From an uncultured Succinivibrionaceae bacterium (GTDB lineage Bacteria > Pseudomonadota > Gammaproteobacteria > Enterobacterales > Succinivibrionaceae), in the NCBI GenBank assembly GCA_944389865.1, contig CALXNX010000005.1, positions 1 to 64,000 on the forward strand: a DNA stretch of 64,000 nt, in the 5' to 3' direction. Under the pieces are notes generated by a model. That model was not told the origin of the DNA. It did not search any database and was given only the letters and a program-made list of their open reading frames with translations. Both the position numbers and the translations under genes were made by a program. Of the stretch, positions 40,939 to 50,217 are shown one piece after another; the first letter of the stretch is position 1; each line of letters starts with the position of its first letter.

Positions 40939-42720
40939 TTAGACTGCGGCCGGTCGCGGAGCAAAATCCCAGTGATCCGGCGAGCTGCAGGTCAGCAGGA
41001 ACTGATGCTGCAGGAGCAGGGTGCGGCGATGGCCTACGCTGACGATAATGCTGTCCTTAAGCTCATCGTGCAGTAAGGAATAGGCCAGCTGCTCCGTGGG
41101 CTCATCTAAGGCGGAGGAGGACTCATCCAGGATGAGGACCTTAGGCTTAATGATAAGAGCGCGCACGAAGGCTACACGCTGCTGTTCACCCAGCGACAGG
41201 ATGTGATCCCACAGATCTGCTTTATCCAGCAGCGGGATAAGATGCGACAGCCCGAGCTTGGCAAAGTACTTCTCGGTAAGACCGCTGTTCTCAGGCCCCT
41301 GCGGGTAGCCGGCTGCCTGGCGCAGCGTGCCCTGAGGCAGGTACGGCCGCTGGCTTAAAAAGAGCACTGAGCCGTCCGCGGGCATGGTCACCTCGCCTTG
41401 AGCATACGGCCAAATGCCGGCTAAGGCGCGCAGCATGGTGGACTTGCCGCAGCCGGATTTGCCGCGGATCAGCATGGACTGCCCGGGCTGGAGCTCAAAA
41501 GCCGCACTCCGAGCCAGCACTTCGCCGGTGCTGGTGCGCACCTGCAGATGATCTGCCTTAAAGTTCACGCCCTGACGGGCAGGGGTGAGGCAGCTGAGCT
41601 TTTCAGTCTGCTCCATGCCGTCATAGAAGAGGGCTAAACGATCGACCACCGCTTTTAAGGCCGCCCATGAAGTGAAGTTATTCACCAGGGTGGACAGCGA
41701 GTTCTGCACATTGCCGAAGGCACTGTTGATCTGCATGATCGAGCCCATGGTGATGATCTTGGCAAAGTACAGCGGAGCGGCGATGAGAATGGGGAAGATC
41801 ACGGCCGTCTGCATGTAGCCTAAGATCAGGAAGCCCAAGCGCTTTTGGCAGTTAATCAGCAGAATGTAGTTTTTCACCACATCCGCAAAGCGGCTTCTTA
41901 AGGTGAGGTTTTCATCCTCCTGGCCTTGATAGAGGGCGATGGACTCAGCGTTCTCACGCACGCGGATTAAGGAGAAGCGGAAATCCGCTTCATAGCGCTG
42001 CTGCCTGAAATTGAGCTTGACCAGCGGCTTGCCCAGCCAAAAGGTCAAAGCGGTGCCCAGGACGGCATAGATCAAGGCTAAATAGAACAGATAGCCGTCA
42101 GGCAGATGCAGCACATAGCCGTTCCACAAGGTCATGTCCACGGCGGCGGAGAGATCCCACAGTACGATGGAGAAGGTCACCATCATGGCCAGATCAGTGG
42201 CGGTGCCTAGAAAGAGTGAAATGGTAGAGGTAACGTATAAATTCAGATCATCGGCAATACGCTGATCGGGGTTGTCAGTGAGCTTGTCGGTAAGCTGGAG
42301 CTTGTAGTAGGTGCTGTGCTCCAGCCACTCATTCATCACCTTGCCGGTAAGCCAGCGCCGCCAGCTGACCGCAAGGCGCGAGCATAAGAAGCTCTTATAG
42401 ACTGATACCAGAACGTGGATGGTGGCAAGCCCTGCAAAGATCAGAATTTGATGACCGAAGGCGTCGACATCGTACTGCTGAATGGTATCCCAGAAGTCTT
42501 TGTACCAGGAGTTGATCGAGGCGGCTACAAAGATGGATCCGGCGGTGAGGGCGATAATGATCGCCAGCAGCACCCACGAGCCCAAACTGTCCTTACAGGA
42601 CCAATAGGGCTTTAAGATATGCCAGAAGGCGGCGATGGAGGTTTTTAAAGGCAGGCTGTCCACGCGCACCGTGCTCAGACGAGCGCGGTCGGCGGCGGAA
42701 AAAAGGCTGAATTTAAACAC
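40939..42720 (-). CDS. ABC transporter of the SbmA/BacA-YddA type (ABCD-like)
   Basis: A 593-aa half-transporter. The TM domain (about 25-340) belongs to the SbmA/BacA-like fold: 'INSWYKDFWDTIQQYD', 'RRWLTGKVMNEWLEHSTYYKLQL', 'NPDQRIADDLNLYVTSTISLFLG'. The ATPase has Walker A GKSGCGKST, signature LSLGEQQR and Walker B VLILDESSSALDE. E. coli YddA has this layout; relatives move peptides, cobalamin or bleomycin-like compounds. The gene stands alone, flanked by the tRNA and a HAD phosphatase. Direction and substrate unknown. Confidence 0.87.
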   Translation of the reverse strand: MFKFSLFSAADRARLSTVRVDSLPLKTSIAAFWHILKPYWSCKDSLGSWVLLAIIIALTAGSIFVAASINSWYKDFWDTIQQYDVDAFGHQILIFAGLATIHVLVSVYKSFLCSRLAVSWRRWLTGKVMNEWLEHSTYYKLQLTDKLTDNPDQRIADDLNLYVTSTISLFLGTATDLAMMVTFSIVLWDLSAAVDMTLWNGYVLHLPDGYLFYLALIYAVLGTALTFWLGKPLVKLNFRQQRYEADFRFSLIRVRENAESIALYQGQEDENLTLRSRFADVVKNYILLINCQKRLGFLILGYMQTAVIFPILIAAPLYFAKIITMGSIMQINSAFGNVQNSLSTLVNNFTSWAALKAVVDRLALFYDGMEQTEKLSCLTPARQGVNFKADHLQVRTSTGEVLARSAAFELQPGQSMLIRGKSGCGKSTMLRALAGIWPYAQGEVTMPADGSVLFLSQRPYLPQGTLRQAAGYPQGPENSGLTEKYFAKLGLSHLIPLLDKADLWDHILSLGEQQRVAFVRALIIKPKVLILDESSSALDEPTEQLAYSLLHDELKDSIIVSVGHRRTLLLQHQFLLTCSSPDHWDFAPRPAAV

Positions 42721-42825
42721 TCTGCAGGCAGTTCCTACTATCTAAAAGTTAATGAGGCTGCAGCAGCCTCACAAGGCATTAAAGTCTAAAAGAGCATGAA
42801 AAGCTTAAAGACAGGAAAGATCTCT

Positions 42826-43674
42826 TCAGCTGTGAGCTAACAGATGCTCTAAGCACACGGCGCAGCCGTCCTCATCACAGGACAGGGTGACGACGTCGGC
42901 AATTTCCTTAAGCTCGGGGGTAGCATTGCCCATGGCGATGCCCAGACCTGCTCTTCTTACCATTTCCTCATCGTTTTCAGCATCGCCGATCGCGATGGTT
43001 TGGGCGGGATCGATCTGCAGCAGGCGGCACAGCTCGGTAAGTCCGCTGCCTTTTGTGGCTTTGCCTGCAATAAACTCTAAGAAGTAGCTGTCCGTACGCA
43101 TCACGGCAAAATGCTCATGAATGTGTGCAGGCAGCGAGGCGCGCAGCTGATCGAGGATCGGCGCTGCACCTACCGCGATCACCTTATAAAAAGGCTCATC
43201 ATCAGGCAGGGCGGTGAAATCGGCCTCTGCAAAGGGCGAGAGGGAGTGATCGATTTCCTTTTGCGAGTAGACGTTGTGATCTTCAACTAAGAGAGCGCGA
43301 TCCTGAGTGTAGCCGTGCACCTTAGCGCCGCATTGATGGGCCAGCTTTGCTATTTCGCGCACCATGTACCCGGGCTTAGTTACGGCCGAGAGCTCTTTAT
43401 CGGCGCCCAAAATGCAGACGGCCGAGCCGTTGTAGCAGACGGCGTAGGTCTTAGTTAAATCGATGCCGATGGAGTCGGCGTAGCGCAGCACGCCGGACGG
43501 GCTGCGGCCGGTTTCAATCACGATGCTGTACCCTTTGCGCTGCAGCTGCTGCAGGACCGCCTTTGTGCGCGGGGAGATGGTCTTGTCGCGCTTTAACAGC
43601 GTGCCGTCCATGTCGAGGGCAATGAGTTTGTACTGACCCGGCTGTACCGGAAAGTTATTGTATGAATAGCGCAT
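42826..43674 (-). CDS. HAD-superfamily phosphatase, Cof type
   Basis: A 282-aa HAD-IIB hydrolase, probably dephosphorylating sugar phosphates or nucleotide-type metabolites in the cytoplasm. Motif I ALDMDGTLL, motif II in VIETGRSP, motif III with the Lys of GKATKG and motif IV AIGDAENDEEM are all present; the cap domain (about 85-195) is of the C2b kind. Members are promiscuous, so no substrate is named. Confidence 0.88.
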   Translation of the reverse strand: MRYSYNNFPVQPGQYKLIALDMDGTLLKRDKTISPRTKAVLQQLQRKGYSIVIETGRSPSGVLRYADSIGIDLTKTYAVCYNGSAVCILGADKELSAVTKPGYMVREIAKLAHQCGAKVHGYTQDRALLVEDHNVYSQKEIDHSLSPFAEADFTALPDDEPFYKVIAVGAAPILDQLRASLPAHIHEHFAVMRTDSYFLEFIAGKATKGSGLTELCRLLQIDPAQTIAIGDAENDEEMVRRAGLGIAMGNATPELKEIADVVTLSCDEDGCAVCLEHLLAHS

Positions 43675-43699
43675 GTAGGTTCCTTTTATGTGTTAAGGA

Positions 43700-44254
43700 T
43701 TAGCCGGCCTTTGCGGCCTTGAGGGCTTCGTATTCAGCTTTAGTCTGCATGTAGACCACATGGGGCAGGGTGAAGCCGCGGTAGTGCTTGACCATTTCAC
43801 CTGCCATCTTCAGGCCGATGCGCTCAGCTACCCTGCGCGAGGGCATATTGGTGTCGCGCACCTGCGCGCAGACGCGCGGAGCATGGAGCACGTCAAAGGC
43901 ATAATCGCGGGCGGCGGCTGCGCCTTCCTGCGCGTAGCCCAAATGCCAGAAGCGCCTTGACAGGAGATAGCCTACCTCATGAATGAGCAGGCCTTCATAC
44001 TCCTGCATGGTCACGCCGCACTGTCCTACAAAGGTGTCATCATCTAAAGTCAGCAGGGCATAGAGGCCGCAGCCGTCCTCCTCGTAGCGGGCCAGCTGCT
44101 TGTCCAGCCATGATCTCACCATCAGATCAGAAAAGGGGCCTTCGTAGGCGTACATTACCTCAGGATCCTGCAGCTGCTCCTTGATCAGCGGCACATCGTT
44201 TAAAGTAAGCCTGCGCGTATACAGCCGCGGGCTCTTAAAAATAATGTCGGACAT
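43700..44254 (-). CDS. GNAT acetyltransferase, RimJ/RimL-like
   Basis: A 184-aa acetyl-CoA-dependent N-acetyltransferase. The start 'SPRLYTRRLTLNDVPLIKEQLQDPEVM', 'VGQCGVTM', 'EVGYLLSRRFWHLGYAQEGAAAARDYAF' (acetyl-CoA loop) and 'NMPSRRVAERIGLKMAGEM' are typical of the Acetyltransf_3 group that modifies protein N-termini or small amines. Single gene between the HAD phosphatase and kdsB. Confidence 0.85.
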   Translation of the reverse strand: MSDIIFKSPRLYTRRLTLNDVPLIKEQLQDPEVMYAYEGPFSDLMVRSWLDKQLARYEEDGCGLYALLTLDDDTFVGQCGVTMQEYEGLLIHEVGYLLSRRFWHLGYAQEGAAAARDYAFDVLHAPRVCAQVRDTNMPSRRVAERIGLKMAGEMVKHYRGFTLPHVVYMQTKAEYEALKAAKAG

Positions 44255-44268
44255 TGATGCTCCTGAAC

Positions 44269-45030
44269 TTACAGTCCATGTTCTGCAATATAGCGGTTGA
44301 CCCGCGCTAAATCCTCCTCGGTATCGACACCGGTCTCGGGCGGATCAGCGGTGACTCCGACGGCAATGCTCATCCCCTGCTGCAGCATGCGCAGCTGCTC
44401 CAGGCTTTCGGCCAGTTCATTGTTCTCCTGGGGCAGGGCGTTGAACTTCAGCACGGTGCCGGCTTTATAGGCATAGATGCCGATGTGATGGTAGTGCTTA
44501 AAGCAGGGGTTTAAGCCTTTGGCAAAGTTGTCGCGTTCAAAGGGAATAGGGGCGCGGGAGAAGTACATGGCCATGCCCTGATTGTTGAACACTACCTTGA
44601 CGCAGTTGGGGTCAAAGACATCCTCGGCCCGGTCAATCTCAAAGCACAGGGTGGACATGTCAGCCTGCTTTTCCACTAACAGTTCAGCCACAGCATTGAT
44701 GTGGGCCGGATTGATTAAAGGCTCATCGCCTTGAATGTTGACCACCACAGTATCGGGATCCAGGTGCATCTTTTCAATCATCTGGGCGATGCGATCGGTG
44801 CCGCATTTGGCCTGCGGGGAGGTCATGCAGACCTCGACGCCGGGGAGATCCTGTAAGCAGGCGGCAGTGCGATCATCATCAACGCAGACAATGACGCGCT
44901 GCGCGCTGCTCTTTAAAGCCTGCAGGCAGACGCGGCGGATCATCGGCATGCCGCCTACCTCGCGCAGAGGCTTATTGGGCAGACGGGTGGAGGCCAGACG
45001 GGAAGGGATTGCAACGATATAAGGGCTCAT
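44269..45030 (-). CDS. kdsB: 3-deoxy-manno-octulosonate cytidylyltransferase
   Basis: A 253-aa enzyme that activates KDO as CMP-KDO for the lipopolysaccharide inner core. Family blocks: 'AIPSRLASTRLPNKPL' (CTP loop), 'CGTDRIAQ', 'VVNIQGDEPLI' (metal site) and 'HIGIYAYKAGTVLKF'. Its start overlaps the lpxK stop (ATGA type, 4 nt), so lpxK-kdsB is one operon, as in enterics. Confidence 0.95.
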   Translation of the reverse strand: MSPYIVAIPSRLASTRLPNKPLREVGGMPMIRRVCLQALKSSAQRVIVCVDDDRTAACLQDLPGVEVCMTSPQAKCGTDRIAQMIEKMHLDPDTVVVNIQGDEPLINPAHINAVAELLVEKQADMSTLCFEIDRAEDVFDPNCVKVVFNNQGMAMYFSRAPIPFERDNFAKGLNPCFKHYHHIGIYAYKAGTVLKFNALPQENNELAESLEQLRMLQQGMSIAVGVTADPPETGVDTEEDLARVNRYIAEHGL

Positions 45031-46217
45031 TTTGCAGCTCCTGCGGCAGCACTGCCGCTGTCAGTTGAATTTTGCGTTAAAGGGTTATGTTCAGCATCCT
45101 CGGCAGCGTGAGACCCCGAAGATGCGGCGGAAGCGAGGGCAGCTGCATCCTTGAGACCTGCCTGCAGGGCAGCTTCAGAGGCCGCCTGCAGACCGAGCTG
45201 CTTTTGCCTGCGGGCGCGCAGTTCGATCTTGTTGCGGGCATGCTCTATCAGCTCCTGCACGTTGTCATAAAAGGAGGCGGAAAGGGACGCTTCCACATTC
45301 AAAACAAAGACGTTGGAGATCTCTGCACCCTGGTACTTGATGGCATCTTTAGCGGTCATCACCACCGGAGCCTGCTGCGCCGCCTCTTTTAATTTGGCAA
45401 GGGAAATCCTGCCGTGATCACCGGTGCGCAGCACGCCGGCGATCCCTAAACCATAGTCCTCTAAGGTCTTATAAAAGCGCTCGGGGTTGCCGATGCCGCC
45501 TAAGGCAATGACCTTGGCCCCCTTCTTCAGGGTCTCATGACTTTCAGGGTTTAAGGGTACCGGCGGCAGGGGGCGCAGCACCATGGTGCTGCAGCCTATC
45601 TGCGCCACAGCTCCGTTGATCACCACACTGTCCACCCGCTTTAAGCGCCAGACGCCCTCGCGCAGGGGACCTGCCGGCAGCAGGCAGCGGTTCCCGAACA
45701 TGCGCACGCCGTCGATCACGGCTATTTCCGCATCGCGCTCTAAAGCATAATGCTGCATGCCGTCATCACATATGATGACATCCACGCCTAAGCCGGCTAA
45801 ATAAAAAGCTCCGCGCTCACGCTTTGGGTCGATGACCACTTCAGCGCCGGTCTGCCGTTTGATAAGCAGGGGCTCATCGCCGGCCAGGGATGCCGAGCAG
45901 TCGGCAGTCACTCTAAAGGGAAAAGTGCGGCATTTGGCGTGATAGCCGCGCGACAGCAGTCCGGGCCTGCAGCCGCGGCGCTGCAGCTCCTTAATTAAAG
46001 CTGCGCATAAAGGGGTCTTGCCGGAGCCGCCGGCGCTTAAGCCGCCTACAATGATCACTGGAATTAAGGGCGCTGTGCTTTTAAACACGCCGGCCTGATA
46101 CAGACTGCGGCGCAGCGCCGTGCCGAAGGCGAAGAGCCAGCTCAGCGGGCGCAGCGGCAGGGAGAGCAGCAGCGCGCTCAGGCTTTTTTCATACCAGATT
46201 TTATCGACTAATGACAA
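45027..46217 (-). CDS. lpxK: Tetraacyldisaccharide 4'-kinase with a C-terminal extension
   Basis: Adds the 4'-phosphate to lipid A disaccharide at the inner membrane. The P-loop is VGGLSAGGSGKTPLC; 'LSRGYHAK', 'GDEPLLIKRQTGAEVVIDPKRERGA' and 'VIICDDGMQHYALERD' are lipid A kinase blocks; the N-terminal hydrophobic segment is present. At 396 aa it is about 65 residues longer than E. coli LpxK: after ~residue 325 there is an Ala/Ser-rich tail (QKQLGLQAASEAALQAG onward) that looks disordered. Function of the tail is unknown. Confidence 0.92.
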   Translation of the reverse strand: MSLVDKIWYEKSLSALLLSLPLRPLSWLFAFGTALRRSLYQAGVFKSTAPLIPVIIVGGLSAGGSGKTPLCAALIKELQRRGCRPGLLSRGYHAKCRTFPFRVTADCSASLAGDEPLLIKRQTGAEVVIDPKRERGAFYLAGLGVDVIICDDGMQHYALERDAEIAVIDGVRMFGNRCLLPAGPLREGVWRLKRVDSVVINGAVAQIGCSTMVLRPLPPVPLNPESHETLKKGAKVIALGGIGNPERFYKTLEDYGLGIAGVLRTGDHGRISLAKLKEAAQQAPVVMTAKDAIKYQGAEISNVFVLNVEASLSASFYDNVQELIEHARNKIELRARRQKQLGLQAASEAALQAGLKDAAALASAASSGSHAAEDAEHNPLTQNSTDSGSAAAGAAK

Positions 46218-46429
46218 ATTCAGATCCTTAAGCGGCCGCTCCGCGGCCGCGCTTTGACATACAGTTTGTCTGTATTTTAGCCTGTTTTGTTCCCGTCTTC
46301 AGGAAAATCGGGGCTGGGGAGCGTCCGCGCCGGCGCTCCTTGGGCTACAATGTGCATCGTTCTGCGGGACCTAAGGTTCCTGCAGGACAGATCTGGGTTA
46401 TCAATTTTCAAATTTAGGGGAAAGGCTTC

Positions 46430-47368
46430 ATGCTGCGCGATTGGCTGGTGGAAACCAGACCGCAGACTTTACTGCTCGGCGCCACCAACGTGGCGGTAGG
46501 CTGCGGTTTGGGCATGTATTACGGCGCGTTTAATCTCTACAACTTAACTGCGGCCGTGATGATTATTCTGACTGCAGTGCTCCTGCAGGTGCTCTCCAAT
46601 CTGGCCAACGATTACGGCGACGCCGTGCGCGGCTCCGATCGCGATGATCGCTTAGGTCCCATTCGCGCCGTTATGACCGGAGCGATCTCCATCCGCCAGC
46701 TGCGCCGCGCCATGGCCGTAGTGACTCTTGCCGCCTGCTTTTTCGGTCTTATCGCTGTGGCCATGACCTTAGGCGATGATCTCAAGCTTTTGTCCTGGTT
46801 TATTTTCGCGGGCGTGATCTCCATTGTCGCAGCCGTGTTCTATACCGTGGGGGTGGCCTACGGCTATAAGGGCTTAGGGGACGCGGCGGTGTTTATCTTC
46901 TTCGGCCTGCTGTCGGTCTTAGGTCCGCAGGTAATGCTCACGAACGTCAGCGGCGGCGGTGCCGACATCTATCCGGACGCCTTCCTGCTGGCGGTCAGCA
47001 TCGGGGCCGGCTCCATGATGGTCCTGCATATCAACAATATGCGTGATGCCGCGCAGGATAAGATCAGCGGCAAGCGCACGCTGGCTACGCGTCTGGGGGC
47101 TAAGCTGTCTACCGCCTATCACGTATCGCTGTTTGCCGTGGTGGTGATCTGCTCCTTTGCCGCCTGCTTCCTTTCCCACAAGTTCTGGGAGTTTGCGATT
47201 ATTGCAGTCGGCCTGATGCCGCTGATGGCCTCCGTCATTCGCGTCATCAAGCACAGCCGGGATGCGCGCGTACTGGCGCCGGAGCTCAAATTCACCTCTT
47301 TGGGCAATGCTGTGCACAATATCAGCTGGCTTATCGTGCTGACCGTCGATTTTTGGGTGTATTACTAA
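46430..47368 (+). CDS. menA: 1,4-dihydroxy-2-naphthoate polyprenyltransferase
   Basis: A 312-aa UbiA-family membrane enzyme that prenylates DHNA to demethylmenaquinone, needed for anaerobic respiration. 'ETRPQTLLLGATNVAVG' at the start, the first Asp-rich motif 'NLANDYGDAVRGSDRDDRLGP' and the second motif 'NNMRDAAQDKISGKRTLATRLG' are those of MenA. Around eight TM helices. AGGGG lies before the ATG at 46430. Other men genes are not in the window. Confidence 0.94.
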   Translation: MLRDWLVETRPQTLLLGATNVAVGCGLGMYYGAFNLYNLTAAVMIILTAVLLQVLSNLANDYGDAVRGSDRDDRLGPIRAVMTGAISIRQLRRAMAVVTLAACFFGLIAVAMTLGDDLKLLSWFIFAGVISIVAAVFYTVGVAYGYKGLGDAAVFIFFGLLSVLGPQVMLTNVSGGGADIYPDAFLLAVSIGAGSMMVLHINNMRDAAQDKISGKRTLATRLGAKLSTAYHVSLFAVVVICSFAACFLSHKFWEFAIIAVGLMPLMASVIRVIKHSRDARVLAPELKFTSLGNAVHNISWLIVLTVDFWVYY

Positions 47369-47477
47369 CCCCTGCTGTGCCAGGATGCCCGGGCTTTGAC
47401 AGGAGCACCGAGCGCTTTTGCGCTAAAATAGAGCCCTGTTTTTTGACTGTGCTTGCATTTTTATGGAGAAAAAAAAC

Positions 47478-47981
47478 ATGGCGCGCTTTGTCACCATTAT
47501 GATGGGCTCTGATTCTGATCTGCCCTTAGTGGAAAACACCATCAAGGTGTTACAGGGCTTTAACATTAAAACTCAGGTAAGAGTAGCTTCGGCGCACCGC
47601 ACTCCGGATGAAGCTGCTGCCATCGTGCAGAAGGCTGAAGCCGATGGCTGCCAGGTATTTATCTGCGCGGCCGGTTTAGCTGCTCACTTAGCCGGCGCTG
47701 TGGCTGCCCGCACCACGCGTCCGGTGATCGGCATTCCCTGCGACGGCGGTCCGCTCAGCGGCGTCGATGCCTTATATTCCACGGTGCAGATGCCAGGCGG
47801 CATTCCGGTAGCCACGGTGGCGATCGGCAAGGCCGGTGCTAAGAATGCCGGCTATTTAGCAGCTGAAATCATGGCCCTGGCAGATCCTGAGCTCGATGCC
47901 TTAGTAAAGGCTGATCGCAAAAAGGCCGCTGAGGCTGTAGTCGCTAAAGATCAGGCCCTGCAGGCAAAGCTCAATGCCTAA
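47478..47981 (+). CDS. purE: N5-carboxyaminoimidazole ribonucleotide mutase
   Basis: A 167-aa class I PurE converting N5-CAIR to CAIR in purine synthesis. The active-site strand '[10 protein letters not shown]', '[11 protein letters not shown]' (catalytic His) and '[23 protein letters not shown]' are diagnostic. I start at the ATG at 47478, because GGAG at 47465-47468 is correctly spaced for it; the earlier ATG at 47463 overlaps that site. purK is not adjacent. The stop overlaps tsaC by 8 nt, making a purE-tsaC-aroE-rsmJ operon likely. Confidence 0.94.
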   Translation: MARFVTIMMGSDSDLPLVENTIKVLQGFNIKTQVRVASAHRTPDEAAAIVQKAEADGCQVFICAAGLAAHLAGAVAARTTRPVIGIPCDGGPLSGVDALYSTVQMPGGIPVATVAIGKAGAKNAGYLAAEIMALADPELDALVKADRKKAAEAVVAKDQALQAKLNA

Positions 47982-48579
47982 TCCTGCAGCCGCCGCCGCG
48001 CCTGCGGCGGTTCTGACTGATAAGCCCGCACAGGCTGCCGCTTTAATTAAAGCAGGGGGCGTCGTGATCTGCCCCACTGAGGGCGTTTACGGCTTTTCCT
48101 GTCTTTATGATAACGAAGCTGCAGTCGAAAGAATTTTAAGCATCAAAGGCCGCAGCGCCGCTAAGGGCTTAATTACCATCTGCGCCGACGTGCAGCAGGC
48201 TTTAGCCTTAGTTAAAACTGCAGATCTGCCTGATCGCACTCTGCAGCTGCTGCGCACTTTATGGCCGGGCCCGCATACCTTTGTGATGCCGTGCCGCAAT
48301 GAAATCACCGGGCTGCTTACCGGCTTCAGACCAACCATCGCGCTGCGCGTGCCCAGCTTTACGCTGCTCTCTGAGTTCATCGAGCTGTGCGGCAGGCCGC
48401 TGGTTTCCACCTCGGTCAATTTAAGCGGCCGGGCGCCGTTAAAAGATCTCGATGAGGTCACAGCTCAGTTCGGCAGTGCGGTGGACGGCATTCTGACTCT
48501 GCCCTGTCAGGGCTTATCGGGCCCCAGTTCAATACATGACGGTTTAACCGGTACGTTAATCCGTCAGGGAGGACAATAA
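47974..48579 (+). CDS. tsaC: Threonylcarbamoyl-AMP synthase
   Basis: A 201-aa Sua5/YrdC-domain protein that makes threonylcarbamoyl-AMP for the t6A37 modification of ANN-decoding tRNAs. The nucleotide and bicarbonate site features are 'CPTEGVYGFSCLYDN', 'KGRSAAKGLITI', 'LRVPSFTLLSEFIE' and 'PLVSTSVNLSGRAP'. It is the short YrdC form, without the Sua5 C-terminal domain. The tsaC-aroE pairing is the same as in E. coli. Confidence 0.92.
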   Translation: MPNPAAAAAPAAVLTDKPAQAAALIKAGGVVICPTEGVYGFSCLYDNEAAVERILSIKGRSAAKGLITICADVQQALALVKTADLPDRTLQLLRTLWPGPHTFVMPCRNEITGLLTGFRPTIALRVPSFTLLSEFIELCGRPLVSTSVNLSGRAPLKDLDEVTAQFGSAVDGILTLPCQGLSGPSSIHDGLTGTLIRQGGQ

Positions 48580-48580
48580 T

Positions 48581-49408
48581 ATGCTGCGTTATGCCGTGCT
48601 GGGCAATCCGATTGCTCACTCGCTGTCCCCGCTCATTCATGCGCATTTTGCACAGCAGCTCAGGATCGATCTGAGCTACGAGCGCATCTTAGTTAAAGGG
48701 CCGTTTAAAGCGGCGGCCGATGACTTTTTTGCCCATGGCGGCAGGGGCTGCAATGTCACGCTGCCCTGCAAATTGGAAGCCTGCGCTTACGCGCATAAGC
48801 TATCCGCGGCCGCAGCGGCTGCCGGGGCGGTCAATACTTTAAAACAGGAAGCTGACGGCACCGTGAGCGGCTTTAATACTGACGGTCCGGGGCTGATGCT
48901 CGATTTAAAGCGGCTGCAGTTTCCGCTCCAGCAGGCGCGCGTGCTGATCATCGGCGCGGGCGGGGCCGTCAAGGGCATACTGCTGCCGCTGCTGCAGGAA
49001 CAGCCGGCGGCGGTGACGGTGGTAAACCGCACGTTAAGCAGAGCGCAGGCGCTGGCGCAGCAGCATCCCGGCAAGGTGCAGGCGCGCTCTTTTGCCGAGC
49101 TCAATGCACAGAGCGGGCTGCAGTTTGACCTTATCATCAACGGCAGCGCCAGCAGCATTCAGGGAACACTGCCTGATGTGAAGCCCGAGATTTTGGCTGC
49201 AGCGCAGGCAGCATACGATCTGATGTATACCAAAGCCGGTACTACCATCTTTACTGAGCACTGCAGAGCTTCTGGGGTGCAGCAGACGGCTGACGGCATC
49301 GGCATGCTGATCTCCCAGGCAGCCCTCAGCTTTGAGATCTGGCAGGGCGTCAGACCTGATATTGCTGAGACCATCACCTATTTAACTTCAGTGCTCAAGG
49401 CGCAGTAA
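48581..49408 (+). CDS. aroE: Shikimate dehydrogenase
   Basis: A 275-aa NADPH enzyme reducing 3-dehydroshikimate to shikimate in aromatic amino-acid synthesis. Substrate motif 'GNPIAHSLSPLIHAHFAQQ', catalytic Lys in 'GCNVTLPCKLEA', cofactor loop 'GAGGAVKGILLPL' with 'VNRTLSRA', and the 'YDLMYTKAGTTIF' and 'DGIGMLISQAALSFEIW' blocks are all present. One nt separates it from tsaC. Confidence 0.94.
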   Translation: MLRYAVLGNPIAHSLSPLIHAHFAQQLRIDLSYERILVKGPFKAAADDFFAHGGRGCNVTLPCKLEACAYAHKLSAAAAAAGAVNTLKQEADGTVSGFNTDGPGLMLDLKRLQFPLQQARVLIIGAGGAVKGILLPLLQEQPAAVTVVNRTLSRAQALAQQHPGKVQARSFAELNAQSGLQFDLIINGSASSIQGTLPDVKPEILAAAQAAYDLMYTKAGTTIFTEHCRASGVQQTADGIGMLISQAALSFEIWQGVRPDIAETITYLTSVLKAQ

Positions 49409-49416
49409 AGCCTGCC

Positions 49417-50217
49417 ATGGGGACAGTACTGCTGAGGGATACGGCGCGCCCGCAGGTGCGCGCGGCAGCTCAGCGCATCTTTTCGCATCTCACTGCGGGC
49501 AGTCCTGTGGAAACTGCACTGTGGGCCGAGGGACTGACCTTAGTGATGGGCACCAGGGCAGAGCTGTGCTCAGGCAGCGGCGCTGCAGCGGATCCGGCGC
49601 TTAAGCCGCGCCTCCGGAAGCCGGATGCACCGCCGTTCTTTATTGACCTTTCGGCAAAGCAGCTGCGCTGGCGCATTGAGCATCCGGGCGCGGAGGCTTT
49701 AGCTAAAGCCTGTCTGCATCATCTGCCGGAGAGTCCTTTAGTGTGGGATGCCTCCGCCGGGCTGGGGCGCGATGCGCTGTTATTAGCCGCCCGCGGCGCG
49801 CAGGTGGTGATGCATGAGCGCCACCCGGCGGTATATCTTATGCTGCTCGATGCTCTGCTGCGGGTGCAGGAGGCGCAGATCTACAGCTTCCCGCTGCCGC
49901 GCTTAATTTACGGTACAGTGCTGGAGTGCTCCGGGCAGACTGATCAGCGGCCGCAGGTCATCTATTACGATCCGATGTTTCCGCAGCGGCGTAAAAGCGC
50001 ACTGGTGAAAAAGGAAATGCAGGTGTTCCATCAGCTGGTGGGCAAAGATGAAGACGTCTTGGAGACCGCCGCAGGTTTAAGCCGCATCTGCACCCGGCGG
50101 CTGGTCATTAAGCGTCCGGTCGATGCAGCTCCGCTGTGTACGGATAAGCTGCAGCCTGCCTATCAGATAGACGGCGGCGGCTGCCGCTTTGACTGCTGTC
50201 TGCCGGCTAGAGCTTAG
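49417..50217 (+). CDS. rsmJ: 16S rRNA m2G1516 methyltransferase
   Basis: A 266-aa SAM-dependent methyltransferase of the DUF548/RsmJ family, which methylates G1516 of 16S rRNA. The hallmarks are 'VWDASAGLGRDALLLAARGAQV' (SAM loop) and 'YYDPMFPQRRKSALVKKEMQVFHQLVG' (catalytic DPMFP motif). It follows aroE by 8 nt. Its 3' end overlaps the convergent binding-protein gene by 11 nt. Confidence 0.9.
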   Translation: MGTVLLRDTARPQVRAAAQRIFSHLTAGSPVETALWAEGLTLVMGTRAELCSGSGAAADPALKPRLRKPDAPPFFIDLSAKQLRWRIEHPGAEALAKACLHHLPESPLVWDASAGLGRDALLLAARGAQVVMHERHPAVYLMLLDALLRVQEAQIYSFPLPRLIYGTVLECSGQTDQRPQVIYYDPMFPQRRKSALVKKEMQVFHQLVGKDEDVLETAAGLSRICTRRLVIKRPVDAAPLCTDKLQPAYQIDGGGCRFDCCLPARA

